A stretch of DNA of 64,000 nucleotides from Myxococcus stipitatus (GCF_037414475.1 NZ_CP147913.1:9186501-9250500), one strand, 5' to 3'. Positions 49,324-58,707 are shown, numbered from the stretch's first letter. Translations and numbers: made by a program. Notes: generated from the sequence alone by a model not told the origin.

Positions 49324-50511
49324 GTGAGTCAGGCGCCAGTGCCCCCGGTGCTCCAGGCGGTCCGGCCGCAAGGCGTGGAGCCGGCCCCCGAGGCCCTGGC
49401 GCCCCCGGTCCCCGAAGGTGAGCTGACGGAGCTCGAGGCGCGTCGAATCGACCTCTGGTGGTCGGGTGTCATGGTGGGCTCGCTGGGGTTGGTCTTCGCG
49501 CTCCTGGCGGTGTTCGGTGGCGTGGCGGTGCCCGTCCTGCTGGCGCTCGCGGGGGCCTACATCTTCAATCCGATGGTGACGTCGCTGGAGCGGCGAGGTC
49601 TGGACCGCACCCTGGGGACGACGCTCGTCTTCACAGCGGGGACGCTGCTCCTGGCGGGGGCGGTGCTCTACCTCATCCCCGTGTTCCGCGATGAGGCGCT
49701 GAAGCTCCCGGACTTCTTCAGCCGGGCGAGCACCCAGGTGGTCCCGAGGGTGGAGGCGCTCTTGGGGCGCTCCGTGCCGGACCTGGTGCGGCAGCGCACG
49801 GCGGAGCTGGGACAGCAGGCCTCCGACCTGGTGCAGAGCGCGGGTCCCGCCGCGGCGCGCCTCCTGGCGGCCTTCGCGGGCAACACGGCGCGCTTCGTGG
49901 CGACGCTGTTGGGGTTGGCGGTGGTGCCGGTGCTGGCCTTCTTCTTCCTCCAGGACTACCCGCGGCTGATGGGGCGGGTGAAGGACCTGTTGCCTCGCCG
50001 CGCGGTGGGGTTGGTGGGGCGGCGCTTCGCGGAGGTGGACGAGGTGCTCTCGGCCTTCGTCCGAGGCCAGCTCACGGTGGGGGCGCTGCTGTCGGTCATC
50101 TACGCGGTGGGGTTGTCGGCCGCGCGCATCGACATGGCCATCGTCATCGGGGTGATCGCCGGGTTCGGCAACATGGTGCCGTACCTGGGCACGGGCGTGG
50201 GCATCCTCCTGTCTCTCGTGGGGGTGATGCTGTCCTGGCAGGGGCCCTGGCAGATTGGAATGGTGGTGGGCACCTTCGTCGTCGGGCAGATGCTGGAGGG
50301 CTTCGTCATCACCCCGCGCATCGTGGGGGAGAAGGTGGGTCTGGCGCCCGTCGCGGTCATCATCGCCATCCTCGCGTTCGGCGAGCTGTTCGGCTTCGTG
50401 GGCATCCTCCTGGCGGTGCCGGTGGCTGCCATCCTCAAGGTGGTCCTGCGCGTGGTGGTCCAGCGCTACCAGCGGACAGCCCTCTACATGGGGGAGACCC
50501 GTTCGCCGTGA
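49324..50511 (+). CDS. AI-2E (PerM/TqsA) family membrane protein
   Basis: A GTG start gives 395 residues; the first 40 are a Pro/Ala-rich cytoplasmic leader. Eight or so membrane segments follow, in the family's order: SLGLVFALLAVFGGVAVPVL, LVFTAGTLLLAGAVLYL, a large loop (75-190), then LGLAVVPVLAFFFLQDYPRL, GALLSVIYAVGL, GVIAGFGNMVPYLGTGVGIL and a C-terminal QMLEGFVITPRIVGEKVGL. The motif PYLGTGVG and LEGFVITPRIVG are characteristic. These proteins export small molecules or act as Na+/Li+:H+ antiporters; substrate unknown. A UDG gene follows 31 bp later. Confidence 0.85.
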   Translation: MSQAPVPPVLQAVRPQGVEPAPEALAPPVPEGELTELEARRIDLWWSGVMVGSLGLVFALLAVFGGVAVPVLLALAGAYIFNPMVTSLERRGLDRTLGTTLVFTAGTLLLAGAVLYLIPVFRDEALKLPDFFSRASTQVVPRVEALLGRSVPDLVRQRTAELGQQASDLVQSAGPAAARLLAAFAGNTARFVATLLGLAVVPVLAFFFLQDYPRLMGRVKDLLPRRAVGLVGRRFAEVDEVLSAFVRGQLTVGALLSVIYAVGLSAARIDMAIVIGVIAGFGNMVPYLGTGVGILLSLVGVMLSWQGPWQIGMVVGTFVVGQMLEGFVITPRIVGEKVGLAPVAVIIAILAFGELFGFVGILLAVPVAAILKVVLRVVVQRYQRTALYMGETRSP

Positions 50512-50542
50512 GGGCCGGGCGTTCGATTCACGGGAGCCTGTG

Positions 50543-51229
50543 GTGACGAAGCTGGAGAAGCTGCACAAGGAGATGGTGGCGTGCCGGGCCTGTCCCCGGC
50601 TGGTGGAGTGGCGGGAGGAAGTCGCCCGGGTGAAGCGCCGCGCGTACCGGGAGTGGACCTACTGGGGCAAGCCGGTGCCGGGGTTCGGGGATGCGAGGGC
50701 GCGGCTGGTCATCGTGGGGTTGGCGCCCGCGGCGCATGGGGCGAACCGGACGGGGCGGATGTTCACCGGAGATCGCTCCGGGGACTTCCTCTTCTCGGGG
50801 CTGCACCGCGCGGGCTTCGCGAACCAGGGGACCAGCGAGCACCGGGAGGACGGCCTGGCCCTGAAGGACGCCTTCATCGTGGCGGCGGGTCGCTGTGCTC
50901 CGCCGGACAACAAGCCTCTTCCGGAGGAGCTGGCCCGCTGCGCCCCATTTCTTGATCGCGAGATGGCGCTGCTGCCGGGCCGGGTGCTCCTAGCCCTGGG
51001 GGCCATTGGATGGAACGCGGCGCTGGCCTCCTTGGAGCGAAGCGGGGTGGCGTTCGGTCCGCCGCGCCCGGCGTTCGGCCATGGGGCGGAGGTGGCCCTT
51101 CCAGGGGGGCGGACCTTGATGGGCTGCTACCACGTCAGTCAGCAGAACACGCAGACGGGGCGGCTGACGCCGGCCATGTTCGACGCGGTGATGGCGAGGG
51201 TCCGGGCGCTGCTCGCGCAGGCACCGTGA
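50543..51229 (+). CDS. Family-5 uracil-DNA glycosylase (UdgB-like), Fe-S type
   Basis: A GTG start with GGGAG 8 nt upstream gives 228 residues. Four cysteines sit at C14, C17, C118 and C133 (ACRAC, GRCAPP, RCAPF), matching the 4Fe-4S cluster of families 4/5. Motif 1 is VGLAPAAHGANRTGRMFTGD, with the A-A-H sequence of family 5 in place of a catalytic acidic residue. The C-terminal motif is CYHVSQQNTQTGRL. It excises uracil, and probably hypoxanthine and other damaged bases, from DNA, useful in a high-GC genome. Translational coupling with the AI-2E gene is unlikely (31 bp gap). Confidence 0.9.
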   Translation: MTKLEKLHKEMVACRACPRLVEWREEVARVKRRAYREWTYWGKPVPGFGDARARLVIVGLAPAAHGANRTGRMFTGDRSGDFLFSGLHRAGFANQGTSEHREDGLALKDAFIVAAGRCAPPDNKPLPEELARCAPFLDREMALLPGRVLLALGAIGWNAALASLERSGVAFGPPRPAFGHGAEVALPGGRTLMGCYHVSQQNTQTGRLTPAMFDAVMARVRALLAQAP

Positions 51230-51259
51230 GGAAGATTGTGGGTTCGTCTCCGTGTTTGC

Positions 51260-51289
51260 TTGACAGTCGCGGGAGCCCGCTGGTATTCC
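51260..51289 (+). promoter_or_regulatory. Sigma-70-type promoter of tRNA-Val
   Basis: TTGACA (51260-51265), an 18-bp spacer, and TATTCC (51284-51289). The first base of the tRNA is at 51309, about 20 nt downstream. A perfect -35 makes this one of the clearest promoters in the window. Confidence 0.65.
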
Positions 51290-51308
51290 CCGCGCACCTC
51301 AGCGCAAC

Positions 51309-51380
<72 letters not shown>

Positions 51381-51399
51381 ACACATGAAGTGATCTCCA

Positions 51400-51442
51400 G
51401 CGGGCGGCACGGCTTTCAAGAGCCCTGCCGCCCGCGGTTTTT
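51400..51442 (+). terminator. Rho-independent terminator/attenuator between tRNA-Val and thrS
   Basis: GCGGGCGGCACGGCT (51400-51414) pairs with AGCCCTGCCGCCCGC (51421-51435) over 15 positions with one mismatch, 6-nt loop, followed by GGTTTTT. It ends 12 nt before the thrS start, so it would either end the tRNA transcript or act as an attenuator for thrS. Confidence 0.75.
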
Positions 51443-51454
51443 CCGAGGTATCGC

Positions 51455-53383
51455 ATGTCCGACATGATCACGGTGACGCTCCCCGACGGCAGTCAGAAGC
51501 AGACCGCCCGGGGCACCACCATCGCGGACTTCGTGCGGGAGAGCATTGGCGCGGGTCTGGCGAAGGCCGCGTTGTTCGCTCGGGTGAACGGTCAGGACAT
51601 GGACCTGGCCCGGAAGCTCGACGAGGACGCGAAGCTCCAGATCTTCACGCCCAAGAGCCCGGAGTCGCTGGAGCTCATCCGGCATGACGCCGCCCACGTG
51701 GTGGCGAGCGCCGTCCAGCGGCTCTTCCCCGGCACGCAGGTGACCATCGGTCCCGCGACGGAGGAGGGCTTCTACTACGACTTCTTCCGTGAGAAGCCCT
51801 TCACGCCCGAGGACCTGGAGAAGATCGAGGCCGAGGCCAACGCCGAGCTGAAGAAGGACGCGGCGTTCGTCCGGACCGAGATCTCCATGGACGACGCCAT
51901 CCGCCTCTTCGAGGAGAAGGGCGAGAAGTTCAAGGTGGAGATCGTCAAGGACATCGCCGCGCGCGGTGCCCAGACGCTGACCCTCTACACCCACGGCGAC
52001 TGGGTGGACTTCTGCCTGGGGCCCCACGCCCCGAGCACCGGGAAGATCGGCGTCATCAAGATCCTCTCGTCCAGCGGAGCCTACTGGCGCGGCGACCACC
52101 GCAACCCGATGCTCCAGCGCGTGTACGGCACGGCCTTCTTCGACAAGAAGGCGATGCAGGAGTACCTGACGCGCGTCGAGGAGGCGAAGAAGCGCGACCA
52201 CCGCAAGCTGGGCAAGGAGCTGGACCTCTTCCACTTCCACCCGTACGCGCCGGGCGCCGCCTTCTGGACCGCGAAGGGCACCACGTTCTACCAGACGCTC
52301 TCCGACTGGATGCGCCGGCTCACCGCGGGCGACGGCTACGTGGAGATCAAGACGCCCCTGATGTTCAACAAGGGCCTCTGGGAGACGAGCGGTCACTGGG
52401 GCAAGTACAAGGAGAACATGTTCCTCGTGCTCGACAACGAGACGGGGGAGCATGACTTCTCGCTCAAGCCGATGAACTGCCCGTCGCACCACCTGTTCTA
52501 CGGCTTCAAGAAGCACAGCTACCGCGACCTGCCGCTGCGCCTGCACACCCAGGATGTGCTCCACCGCAACGAGGCCGCGGGTTCGCTCGGTGGCCTCACG
52601 CGCGTGCGCCAGTTCGCCCAGGACGACGCGCACATCTACTGCACCGAGGCGCAGATCACCGATGAGGTGCGGCGCTTCGTGAAGCTGCTGGACCACGTCT
52701 ACAAGGCGGTGGGGCTCACCTACGCGGTGAAGCTGTCCACGCGCCCCGAGCAGCGCCTGGGGGATGACTCCCTCTGGGATCGCGCTGAGGGGGGCCTCAA
52801 GGCCGCGCTGGAGTCGCTGGGCCTGGCGTACGAGCTGGCCCCGGGTGACGGCGCGTTCTACGGGCCGAAGATCGACTTCGCGGTGTCCGACAGCATCGGC
52901 CGCCGGTGGCAGCTGGGCACCATGCAGCTGGACTACCTGGCGCCGGAGCGCTTCGACCTGTCGTACGTGGGCGAGGACAACGCGCTGCACCGGCCCGTGG
53001 TGCTCCACCGCGCCATCTTCGGCTCCTTCGAGCGCTTCACGGCGATCCTCATCGAGCACTTCGCGGGGGCCTTCCCCGCGTGGCTGGCGCCCGTGCAGGC
53101 GGTCATCGTCACCGTGGCGGACCGTCAGGCGGACTATGCTCGCAAGGTGCGCGACACGCTGCGGGCCAAGGGCTTCCGCGTGGACTACGACGAGCGTGGC
53201 ATGACGCTCAACGCGAAGATCCGCGAGGCGCAGATCCAGAAGATCCCCTTCACGCTGGTGGTAGGCGACAACGAGGTCGCCGCGGAGGGCGTGGCGCCCC
53301 GCAGGTACGGCGGCGAAGACCTCAAGAGCATGAAGCTCACCGACTTCGAGGCCCTGCTGGCCAAGGAGGCCGCGCTCCCCTGA
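51455..53383 (+). CDS. thrS: Threonyl-tRNA synthetase
   Basis: A 642-residue enzyme of normal length that charges tRNA-Thr. Domains in order: TGS (1-65), N2 editing domain with H77-DAA-H81, class II catalytic core (about 245-535) with motif 2 region [19 protein letters not shown] and motif 3 near [18 protein letters not shown], and the anticodon-binding domain (540-642). The zinc-binding cysteine is in [14 protein letters not shown] lies upstream of the ATG. The gene starts 12 nt after a terminator hairpin and no separate promoter is seen, so expression may depend on readthrough from the tRNA-Val promoter. In most bacteria infC follows; here it does not. Confidence 0.97.
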   Translation: MSDMITVTLPDGSQKQTARGTTIADFVRESIGAGLAKAALFARVNGQDMDLARKLDEDAKLQIFTPKSPESLELIRHDAAHVVASAVQRLFPGTQVTIGPATEEGFYYDFFREKPFTPEDLEKIEAEANAELKKDAAFVRTEISMDDAIRLFEEKGEKFKVEIVKDIAARGAQTLTLYTHGDWVDFCLGPHAPSTGKIGVIKILSSSGAYWRGDHRNPMLQRVYGTAFFDKKAMQEYLTRVEEAKKRDHRKLGKELDLFHFHPYAPGAAFWTAKGTTFYQTLSDWMRRLTAGDGYVEIKTPLMFNKGLWETSGHWGKYKENMFLVLDNETGEHDFSLKPMNCPSHHLFYGFKKHSYRDLPLRLHTQDVLHRNEAAGSLGGLTRVRQFAQDDAHIYCTEAQITDEVRRFVKLLDHVYKAVGLTYAVKLSTRPEQRLGDDSLWDRAEGGLKAALESLGLAYELAPGDGAFYGPKIDFAVSDSIGRRWQLGTMQLDYLAPERFDLSYVGEDNALHRPVVLHRAIFGSFERFTAILIEHFAGAFPAWLAPVQAVIVTVADRQADYARKVRDTLRAKGFRVDYDERGMTLNAKIREAQIQKIPFTLVVGDNEVAAEGVAPRRYGGEDLKSMKLTDFEALLAKEAALP

Positions 53384-53424
53384 CGTGTGGGGTTCAAGGC
53401 TGGCCCGTGTCTTGCGGACGGGTC

Positions 53425-53452
53425 TTGACTCCCTGTCGCACCCAAGTATGGT
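53425..53452 (+). promoter_or_regulatory. Sigma-70-type promoter for rpmI-rplT
   Basis: TTGACT (53425-53430), 16-bp spacer, TATGGT (53447-53452), 42 bp after the thrS stop. It would produce a leader of about 215 nt before rpmI. The 292 bp between thrS and rpmI contains no credible gene and is too short for a normal infC; the leader could hold an L20-type autoregulatory site, which I cannot confirm by eye. Confidence 0.5.
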
Positions 53453-53675
53453 GCCGGACCTTCAATGGGTAGGGGTGTAGGTCTGGCGGGTAGGCGGGGA
53501 GGCGGGCAACCCAACGGAGCGACAGTCGGGTGATCGGTCCGTACCCTCTGGAGTGCGGTAGCCATTCCAGTCGAAGCGAAAGAGTGATAGAGGCTGCCGG
53601 CTCCTGCCGTGGCCTGGGATGACAACGCCTGAGGCCGCGAAGCTGACGGCACGCTGTAAGGAAGGAATCAGGACG

Positions 53676-53882
53676 ATGCCGAAGTTGAAGACCCGCAGTG
53701 GCGCGAAGAAGCGCTTCCAGGTGAAGAAGAGCGGCAAGGTCAAGCACGCCAAGGCCTTTGGCAAGCACCTCTTCACCCACGCCAAGACGCCGAAGCAGAA
53801 GCGCGGCAACCGCGGCACCAGCCATCTTCGCGACATGGACGCGAAGAAGGTCATCAAGGAAATGTTCCCCTACGGGGCCTGA
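53676..53882 (+). CDS. rpmI: 50S ribosomal protein L35
   Basis: A 68-residue protein with the bL35 signature MPKLKTRSGAKKRFQVKKSG at the start and HLRDMDAKKVIKEMFPYG at the end. AAGGAAGGA precedes the ATG at 53676; the longer in-frame start at 53619 adds 19 residues foreign to the family. A small, highly basic protein of the large ribosomal subunit. It begins the rpmI-rplT pair and is not preceded by infC as in most bacteria. Confidence 0.97.
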   Translation: MPKLKTRSGAKKRFQVKKSGKVKHAKAFGKHLFTHAKTPKQKRGNRGTSHLRDMDAKKVIKEMFPYGA

Positions 53883-53976
53883 GTTTCGACTCAGACACCT
53901 CGTGGCCCTTGGCGGAGCGGCGTGAAGCCTGCGCCGTGTGGGGCTGACAACCTACGCAGTCCGGAGTGAGTGAAAC

Positions 53977-54324
53977 ATGCGCGTCAAGAAGGGTGTAAAG
54001 GCTCGTCGCCGTCGCAATAGTATTTTGAAGCTGGCCAAGGGTTTCCGCGGCCGCCGGAAGAACTGCTACCGCCGGGCGAACCAGGCGGTGGAGCGCGCGC
54101 TGGACTACGCCAGCCGTGACCGCATGCAGCGCAAGCGGGACTTCCGTCGCCTGTGGATCGTCCGCATCAACGCGGCGGCCCGTACGGTGGGTCTGTCCTA
54201 CTCGAAGCTGATCGCCGGCCTGACCAAGGCGAAGATCAGCCTGGACCGCAAGGTGCTGTCCGACATGGCCATCGCGGATCCCGCGGGCTTCGCGGCCGTC
54301 GCCAACATCGCGAAGGCGGCCTGA
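53977..54324 (+). CDS. rplT: 50S ribosomal protein L20
   Basis: A 115-residue bL20: basic N-terminal arm [20 protein letters not shown], then [20 protein letters not shown] and the globular C-terminal domain ([20 protein letters not shown]). It binds 23S rRNA early in assembly and in many bacteria represses its own operon. It lies 94 bp after rpmI and is followed by three hairpins and a U-tract before pheS. Confidence 0.97.
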   Translation: MRVKKGVKARRRRNSILKLAKGFRGRRKNCYRRANQAVERALDYASRDRMQRKRDFRRLWIVRINAAARTVGLSYSKLIAGLTKAKISLDRKVLSDMAIADPAGFAAVANIAKAA

Positions 54325-54331
54325 GACACAC

Positions 54332-54389
54332 ACTGGCCCGAAAGGGCTGGTGACAGAGCGGATGGGGTGGCCCTCACGGGTCGCCCATC
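54332..54389 (+). promoter_or_regulatory. Two hairpins in the rplT-pheS gap
   Basis: First: ACTGGCCC (54332-54339), GAAA tetraloop, GGGCTGGT (54344-54351), eight pairs with two wobbles. Second: GATGGG (54361-54366) with CCCATC (54384-54389) plus further inner pairs. Together with the terminator at 54403 they form a three-hairpin leader ahead of pheS. A 16-codon open frame (GTG 54350 to TGA 54400) lies across them but has no Phe codon. Confidence 0.4.
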
Positions 54390-54402
54390 TGCGTAAGTGA
54401 AC

Positions 54403-54433
54403 GGGCTGCCTCGCCAGGGCGGCCCTTTTTTTT
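54403..54433 (+). terminator. Rho-independent terminator (possible attenuator) between rplT and pheS
   Basis: GGGCTGCC (54403-54410) pairs with GGCGGCCC (54418-54425) with one T-G wobble, followed by eight T's (54426-54433). It is the best intrinsic terminator in the window and lies 52 nt before the pheS start. Confidence 0.85.
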
Positions 54434-54485
54434 GCCCCGGATAGGCCATGGGCCTGGGGCCACGTGGAACGGAGGCGACACAGCC

Positions 54486-55535
54486 ATGCGGGACAGGTTG
54501 CAGGCGTTGGCGGAGGCTGCTCGGCAGGAGATTGCCCAGGCGGCGGATCTCCCCGCGGTGGAGGCGCTTCGGGTCCGCTATCTGGGCAAGAAGGGTGAGC
54601 TGTCCGGCGTGCTCGGCGGAATGGGCAAGCTGCCCCCGGACGAGCGGCGCGCCCTGGGCGAGGTGGCGAACACGGTCAAGGCGGAGCTGGAGAAGCTGCT
54701 CTCGGACGCCATCCAGCGCGCGGAGGACGCGGCGCTGGAGGCCCGGCTCCAGGGCCCTGGGCTGGACGTGACGCTGCCGGGCCGTACGGTGGCGCCCGGA
54801 AGCCGGCACCCAGTGTCGAGGACGATGGAGGACATCGTCCGGACGTTCTCCCGGCTGGGCTTCGACGTGGCCAGTGGTCCGGAAATCGAGCTGGACTACT
54901 TCAACTTCGAGGCGCTGAACCTCCCGAAGGACCACCCCGCGCGGGACATGCAGGACACGTTCTACGTGGAGGAGTTCTCGCTGGGGCACGCGAAGAAGGC
55001 GGACAGCTCCGTGCTGTTGCGCACGCACACGTCGCCGGTCCAGGTTCGCTACATGCTTCAGCGCAAGCCGCCCATCCGCGCGGTGATGCCGGGGCGGGTG
55101 TACCGGCGCGACTCGGACATCACCCACACGCCCATGTTCCACCAGGTGGAGGGGCTGCTGGTGGACAAGGACGTGACGTTCGCGGAGCTGAAGGGCTCGC
55201 TGGATGCGTTCGTGAAGGCGTTCTTCGGCTCGGACACGCGTACGCGCTTCCGCCCGTCGTTCTTCCCCTTCACCGAGCCGTCGGCCGAGGTGGACATCTC
55301 CTGCACCTCGTGTGGCGGCAAGGGCTGCCGCGTGTGCAAGCAGACGGGGTGGCTGGAGGTGTTGGGCAGCGGAATGGTGCATCCCAACGTGTTCACCTCC
55401 GCGGGGTATGACCCGGGTGAGGTGACGGGGTACGCGTTCGGCATGGGCGTGGAGCGCATCGCCATGCTGCGCTACCGCATCGACGACCTGCGGATGATGT
55501 TCGAGAACGACGCGCGGTTCCTCGAGCAGTTCTGA
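54486..55535 (+). CDS. pheS: Phenylalanyl-tRNA synthetase alpha subunit
   Basis: ATG at 54486 with GGAGG 10 nt upstream gives 349 residues, normal for the bacterial subunit. The N-terminal coiled-coil arm (1-95) binds tRNA-Phe. The class II catalytic core follows, with FDVASGPEIELDYFNFEALN, LLRTHTSPVQVRYM, PGRVYRRDSDITHTPMFHQV (motif 2) and FAFGMGVERIAMLRY-like YAFGMGVERIAMLRY (motif 3). A CTSCGGKGCRVCKQTGW segment carries four cysteines, seen in many bacterial PheS. It forms an alpha2-beta2 enzyme with PheT, encoded 91 bp downstream. Confidence 0.97.
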   Translation: MRDRLQALAEAARQEIAQAADLPAVEALRVRYLGKKGELSGVLGGMGKLPPDERRALGEVANTVKAELEKLLSDAIQRAEDAALEARLQGPGLDVTLPGRTVAPGSRHPVSRTMEDIVRTFSRLGFDVASGPEIELDYFNFEALNLPKDHPARDMQDTFYVEEFSLGHAKKADSSVLLRTHTSPVQVRYMLQRKPPIRAVMPGRVYRRDSDITHTPMFHQVEGLLVDKDVTFAELKGSLDAFVKAFFGSDTRTRFRPSFFPFTEPSAEVDISCTSCGGKGCRVCKQTGWLEVLGSGMVHPNVFTSAGYDPGEVTGYAFGMGVERIAMLRYRIDDLRMMFENDARFLEQF

Positions 55536-55626
55536 GTCCTGCGGGGCGCGGAGCCCGCATGCCGCCCGTGGGGGTGGCGCGGCCCGCGCTCCTGTCTTCG
55601 TCCCGAGTGAGCAAGAGGGTGGACCT

Positions 55627-58041
55627 GTGAAGATTTCAGTGAAGTGGCTCGGCGATTACGTGGCGCTGCCGCCGTCGGTGGACGAGCTGGCGCGCAAGTT
55701 GACCGCCGCGGGCCTCGAGATTGAGGGAATGGAGCGCCCGGCCGAAGGGCTCAAGGGCGTGGTGGTGGCCCAGATTCAGGAGTCCGTGCAGCACCCCAAC
55801 GCGGACAAGCTCTCCGTCACGAAGATCGACGCGGGAACCGGCACGCTGCTGCAGGTGGTGTGCGGCGCGAAGAACTTCAAGGTCGGCGACAAGGTGCCCC
55901 TGGCCACGGTGGGCGCGAAGCTGCCCAACGGCATGGAGATCAAGCAGGCCGCGCTGCGAGGCGTGGACAGCTCCGGCATGCTCTGCTCCGCGAAGGAGCT
56001 GGGGCTGAGCGAGGAGTCGAGCGGCCTGCTCATCCTGTCGCCGGACCAGAAGGTCGGCACGCCCATCGCCGAGGCGCTGGGACTGGATGACGTGGTGCTG
56101 GAGGTCAACGTCACGCCGAACCGGCCGGACGCGCTCAGCCACCTGGGCGTCGCCCGCGAGGTGGGTGTGGTGACGGGAGCGGCGCTGAAGGTGCCCCAGC
56201 CGAAGCCCGCTGAGTCGGGCGCGCCCACGTCCGAGAAGGTGAAGGTCCGGGTGGAGAACCCCGAGCGCTGCCCGAGGTACGCGGCGCGGGTGGTGGAGAA
56301 CGTCACCATCAAGCCCTCGCCGCAGTGGATGCAGGAGCGGCTGAAGGCCTGTGGCGTGCGCGCCATCAACAACGTGGTGGACGTCACCAACTATGTGAAT
56401 CTGGAGTACGGCCAGCCGCTGCACGCGTTCGACCTGGACAAGCTCGCGGGGCAGGAGATCGTCGTCCGCATGGCGGCGAAGGGCGAGAAGCTGACCACGC
56501 TGGACGGCAAGGCGCGGGCGCTGGACTCGGACGACCTGGTCATCTGTGACAAGTCCACGCCGCAGGCGCTCGCGGGTGTCATGGGCGGCGGGGACAGCGA
56601 GGTGACGGAGAAGACGACGCGGCTGGTGCTGGAGTCGGCGAACTTCGCGGGCTCGGGCGTGCGGCGGACGGCGAAGCGGCACGTGCTGCACACGGAGGCG
56701 TCGCACCGCTTCGAGCGGGGCGCGGACCTGGACGCGGTGGTGCCGGCGCTGGAGCGGGCCGCGCAGCTCATCGCGGAGCTGTCGGGTGGCACGGTGGCGC
56801 CGGGTCGGGTGGACGTGTACCCGGCCGAGAAGCCGCCCCGGCAGGTGACGCTGCGCTTTGCTCGGGTGGAGAAGGTCCTGGGCGTCTCGGTGGCGGAGGC
56901 CGAGGTGCGCCGCATCCTGGAGGCGCTGGGCTTCAAGAAGGTCGCGCAGAGCGCGGGGCAGGCGACGTACGAGGTGCCTCGGGCGCGCGTGGACGTGGAG
57001 CGTGAGGAGGACCTGCTGGAGGAGGTCGCTCGCGTGTACGGCTACGACAACATCCCGGCGAAGCTGCCGCGCGGTCTGGCCGAACTGGCGCCGGAGCCCG
57101 CGCACTCCGAGGCGGAGCGGCGGTTGCGTCAGGCGCTTGCGGGCGCGGGGCTGAGCGAGGTCGTGAACTACTCGTTCGTCGCGCCGAAGAGCCTGGAGGT
57201 GCTCGGCCTGAAGGAGCAGCCGGTGGCGCTGCTCAATCCGTTGAGTGTCGAGCAGTCGGTGATGCGCACCAGCCTGTTGCCCGGGCTGCTGGAGAACCTG
57301 TCGCGCAGCGTGCGGCACCAGGTGGAGTCGGTGTCGGTGTACGAGACGGGCCGGGCCTACTTCCGCGACGCGGAGGGAGGGCAGGGGATTCGGCCCGCGG
57401 CGCGCGAGGTGCATCGTGTGGCGGGGTTGGTGTGGGGTCTGCGCGGGGGCGGCCGGAGCTGGACGCAGAAGGATGCCCGGGCGGACTTCTACGACGCGAA
57501 GGGCGCGGTGGAGGCGGTGCTCGCGGCGCTGCGCGTGGAGGGCACCACCTGGTCACCGGGTGGGCCGGCGGCGTACCACCCGAAGGCCAGCGCGGAGGTG
57601 AAGGGCGCGGACGGGACGGTGCTGGGCCATGTGGGCGAGTTGCATCCGCGCGTGGTGAAGGCGCTGGGGTTGCCGGAGGGCGTGGTCGTGTTCGAGCTGG
57701 ACACGGCGCCGCTGTATGCGGCCGCGCGGCTGGTGCCCGAGTACCACCCGCTGCCAAAGTTCCCGGCGGTGCTGCGCGACCTGGCGGTGGTGGTGCCGGT
57801 GGAGCAGGCGAACGAGGAAGTGCGGAAGGTGATTCTGGAGGTCGGCGGGCCGCTGGTGGAGGACGCGCTGGTGTTCGACGTCTACACGGGCAAGCCGATT
57901 CCCGAGGGGAAGAAGAACCTGGCGTACGCGCTGCGCTACCGGTCGCCGGACCGGACGCTGACGGACGTCGAGGTCAGCGAGGCGCATCAGCGCATCATCA
58001 GCGAGGTGAACCAGAGGCTGGGTGCTTCGCTGCGTGCCTGA
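55627..58041 (+). CDS. pheT: Phenylalanyl-tRNA synthetase beta subunit
   Basis: A GTG start gives 804 residues, typical length. Domains: a tRNA-binding OB-fold (40-150, VVVAQIQESVQHPNADKLSV), B3/B4 editing domain (200-400, with SHRFERGADLDAVVPALERA), B5 (about 405-475), catalytic-like core (480-690) and the C-terminal ferredoxin-fold anticodon-binding domain (710-804, FPAVLRDLAVVVPVEQANEE). The B3/B4 region hydrolyses mischarged Tyr-tRNA-Phe. It follows pheS closely and precedes ihfA, the usual order pheS-pheT-ihfA. Confidence 0.97.
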   Translation: MKISVKWLGDYVALPPSVDELARKLTAAGLEIEGMERPAEGLKGVVVAQIQESVQHPNADKLSVTKIDAGTGTLLQVVCGAKNFKVGDKVPLATVGAKLPNGMEIKQAALRGVDSSGMLCSAKELGLSEESSGLLILSPDQKVGTPIAEALGLDDVVLEVNVTPNRPDALSHLGVAREVGVVTGAALKVPQPKPAESGAPTSEKVKVRVENPERCPRYAARVVENVTIKPSPQWMQERLKACGVRAINNVVDVTNYVNLEYGQPLHAFDLDKLAGQEIVVRMAAKGEKLTTLDGKARALDSDDLVICDKSTPQALAGVMGGGDSEVTEKTTRLVLESANFAGSGVRRTAKRHVLHTEASHRFERGADLDAVVPALERAAQLIAELSGGTVAPGRVDVYPAEKPPRQVTLRFARVEKVLGVSVAEAEVRRILEALGFKKVAQSAGQATYEVPRARVDVEREEDLLEEVARVYGYDNIPAKLPRGLAELAPEPAHSEAERRLRQALAGAGLSEVVNYSFVAPKSLEVLGLKEQPVALLNPLSVEQSVMRTSLLPGLLENLSRSVRHQVESVSVYETGRAYFRDAEGGQGIRPAAREVHRVAGLVWGLRGGGRSWTQKDARADFYDAKGAVEAVLAALRVEGTTWSPGGPAAYHPKASAEVKGADGTVLGHVGELHPRVVKALGLPEGVVVFELDTAPLYAAARLVPEYHPLPKFPAVLRDLAVVVPVEQANEEVRKVILEVGGPLVEDALVFDVYTGKPIPEGKKNLAYALRYRSPDRTLTDVEVSEAHQRIISEVNQRLGASLRA

Positions 58042-58140
58042 ATTCCTGAATGAAGTCAGAGGGTTGACTTGGCTTCCTGAAGGCTGCAACAGTGTCCCGG
58101 CGTTCACCTCACCGTGGGTGGGGGAACTCCGAGGGCTCGC

Positions 58141-58530
58141 ATGACGAAGGCGGACATCATCGAGGGCGTCTACGAGAAGGTCGGCTTCTCGAAGAAGGAG
58201 TCGGCCGAAATCGTGGAGCTCGTGTTCGACACGCTCAAGGAGACGCTGGAGCGTGGGGACAAGATCAAGATCTCCGGGTTCGGCAACTTCCAGGTGCGCC
58301 AGAAGAAGGCGCGGGTGGGCCGCAACCCGCAGACGGGCAAGGAGATTGAAATCTCTGCCCGTCGGGTGCTGACCTTCCGGCCGAGTCAGGTGTTGAAGAG
58401 TGCCTTGAACGGGGAGGCACCGCCGGATGACCACGCGGAGATCGACGCGCGGGAAGAGGCGGCGGCGGATGCGGCGGAGGCTCGGGGGGAAGATTTCGAT
58501 GAAGAGGGGATGGAAGATTCAGAGGGGTAG
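58141..58530 (+). CDS. ihfA: Integration host factor alpha-like protein with acidic tail
   Basis: ATG at 58141 gives 129 residues. Residues 1-95 are a typical IHF/HU fold: [40 protein letters not shown], then the DNA-binding arm [18 protein letters not shown] with the intercalating proline. The remaining roughly 34 residues form a strongly acidic tail rich in Asp, Glu and Ala, ending EEGMEDSEG, not present in the E. coli protein (99 residues). IHF bends DNA at promoters, recombination sites and origins. A tail like this could tune DNA affinity or bind partners. The position after pheT is conserved in many bacteria. Confidence 0.92.
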   Translation: MTKADIIEGVYEKVGFSKKESAEIVELVFDTLKETLERGDKIKISGFGNFQVRQKKARVGRNPQTGKEIEISARRVLTFRPSQVLKSALNGEAPPDDHAEIDAREEAAADAAEARGEDFDEEGMEDSEG

Positions 58531-58558
58531 GATTTCCCACGGCGCCTTCTTCTCTTGC

Positions 58559-58587
58559 TTGACCTGAGCGTCGTGTAGGGGCATAAG
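58559..58587 (+). promoter_or_regulatory. Sigma-70-type promoter of tRNA-Pro
   Basis: TTGACC (58559-58564), 17-bp spacer, CATAAG (58582-58587), with the tRNA beginning at 58626. Confidence 0.5.
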
Positions 58588-58624
58588 GGCGCACCGCTTC
58601 ACGGCGGCCGCAGCAAAGAAGTTC

Positions 58625-58702
<78 letters not shown>

Positions 58703-58707
58703 TCGAA

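Noticed and set aside
53394-53825. Possible infC or other gene between thrS and rpmI
   Set aside because: All frames over this gap are short and without IF3 motifs; the 143-codon minus frame lies partly over rpmI.
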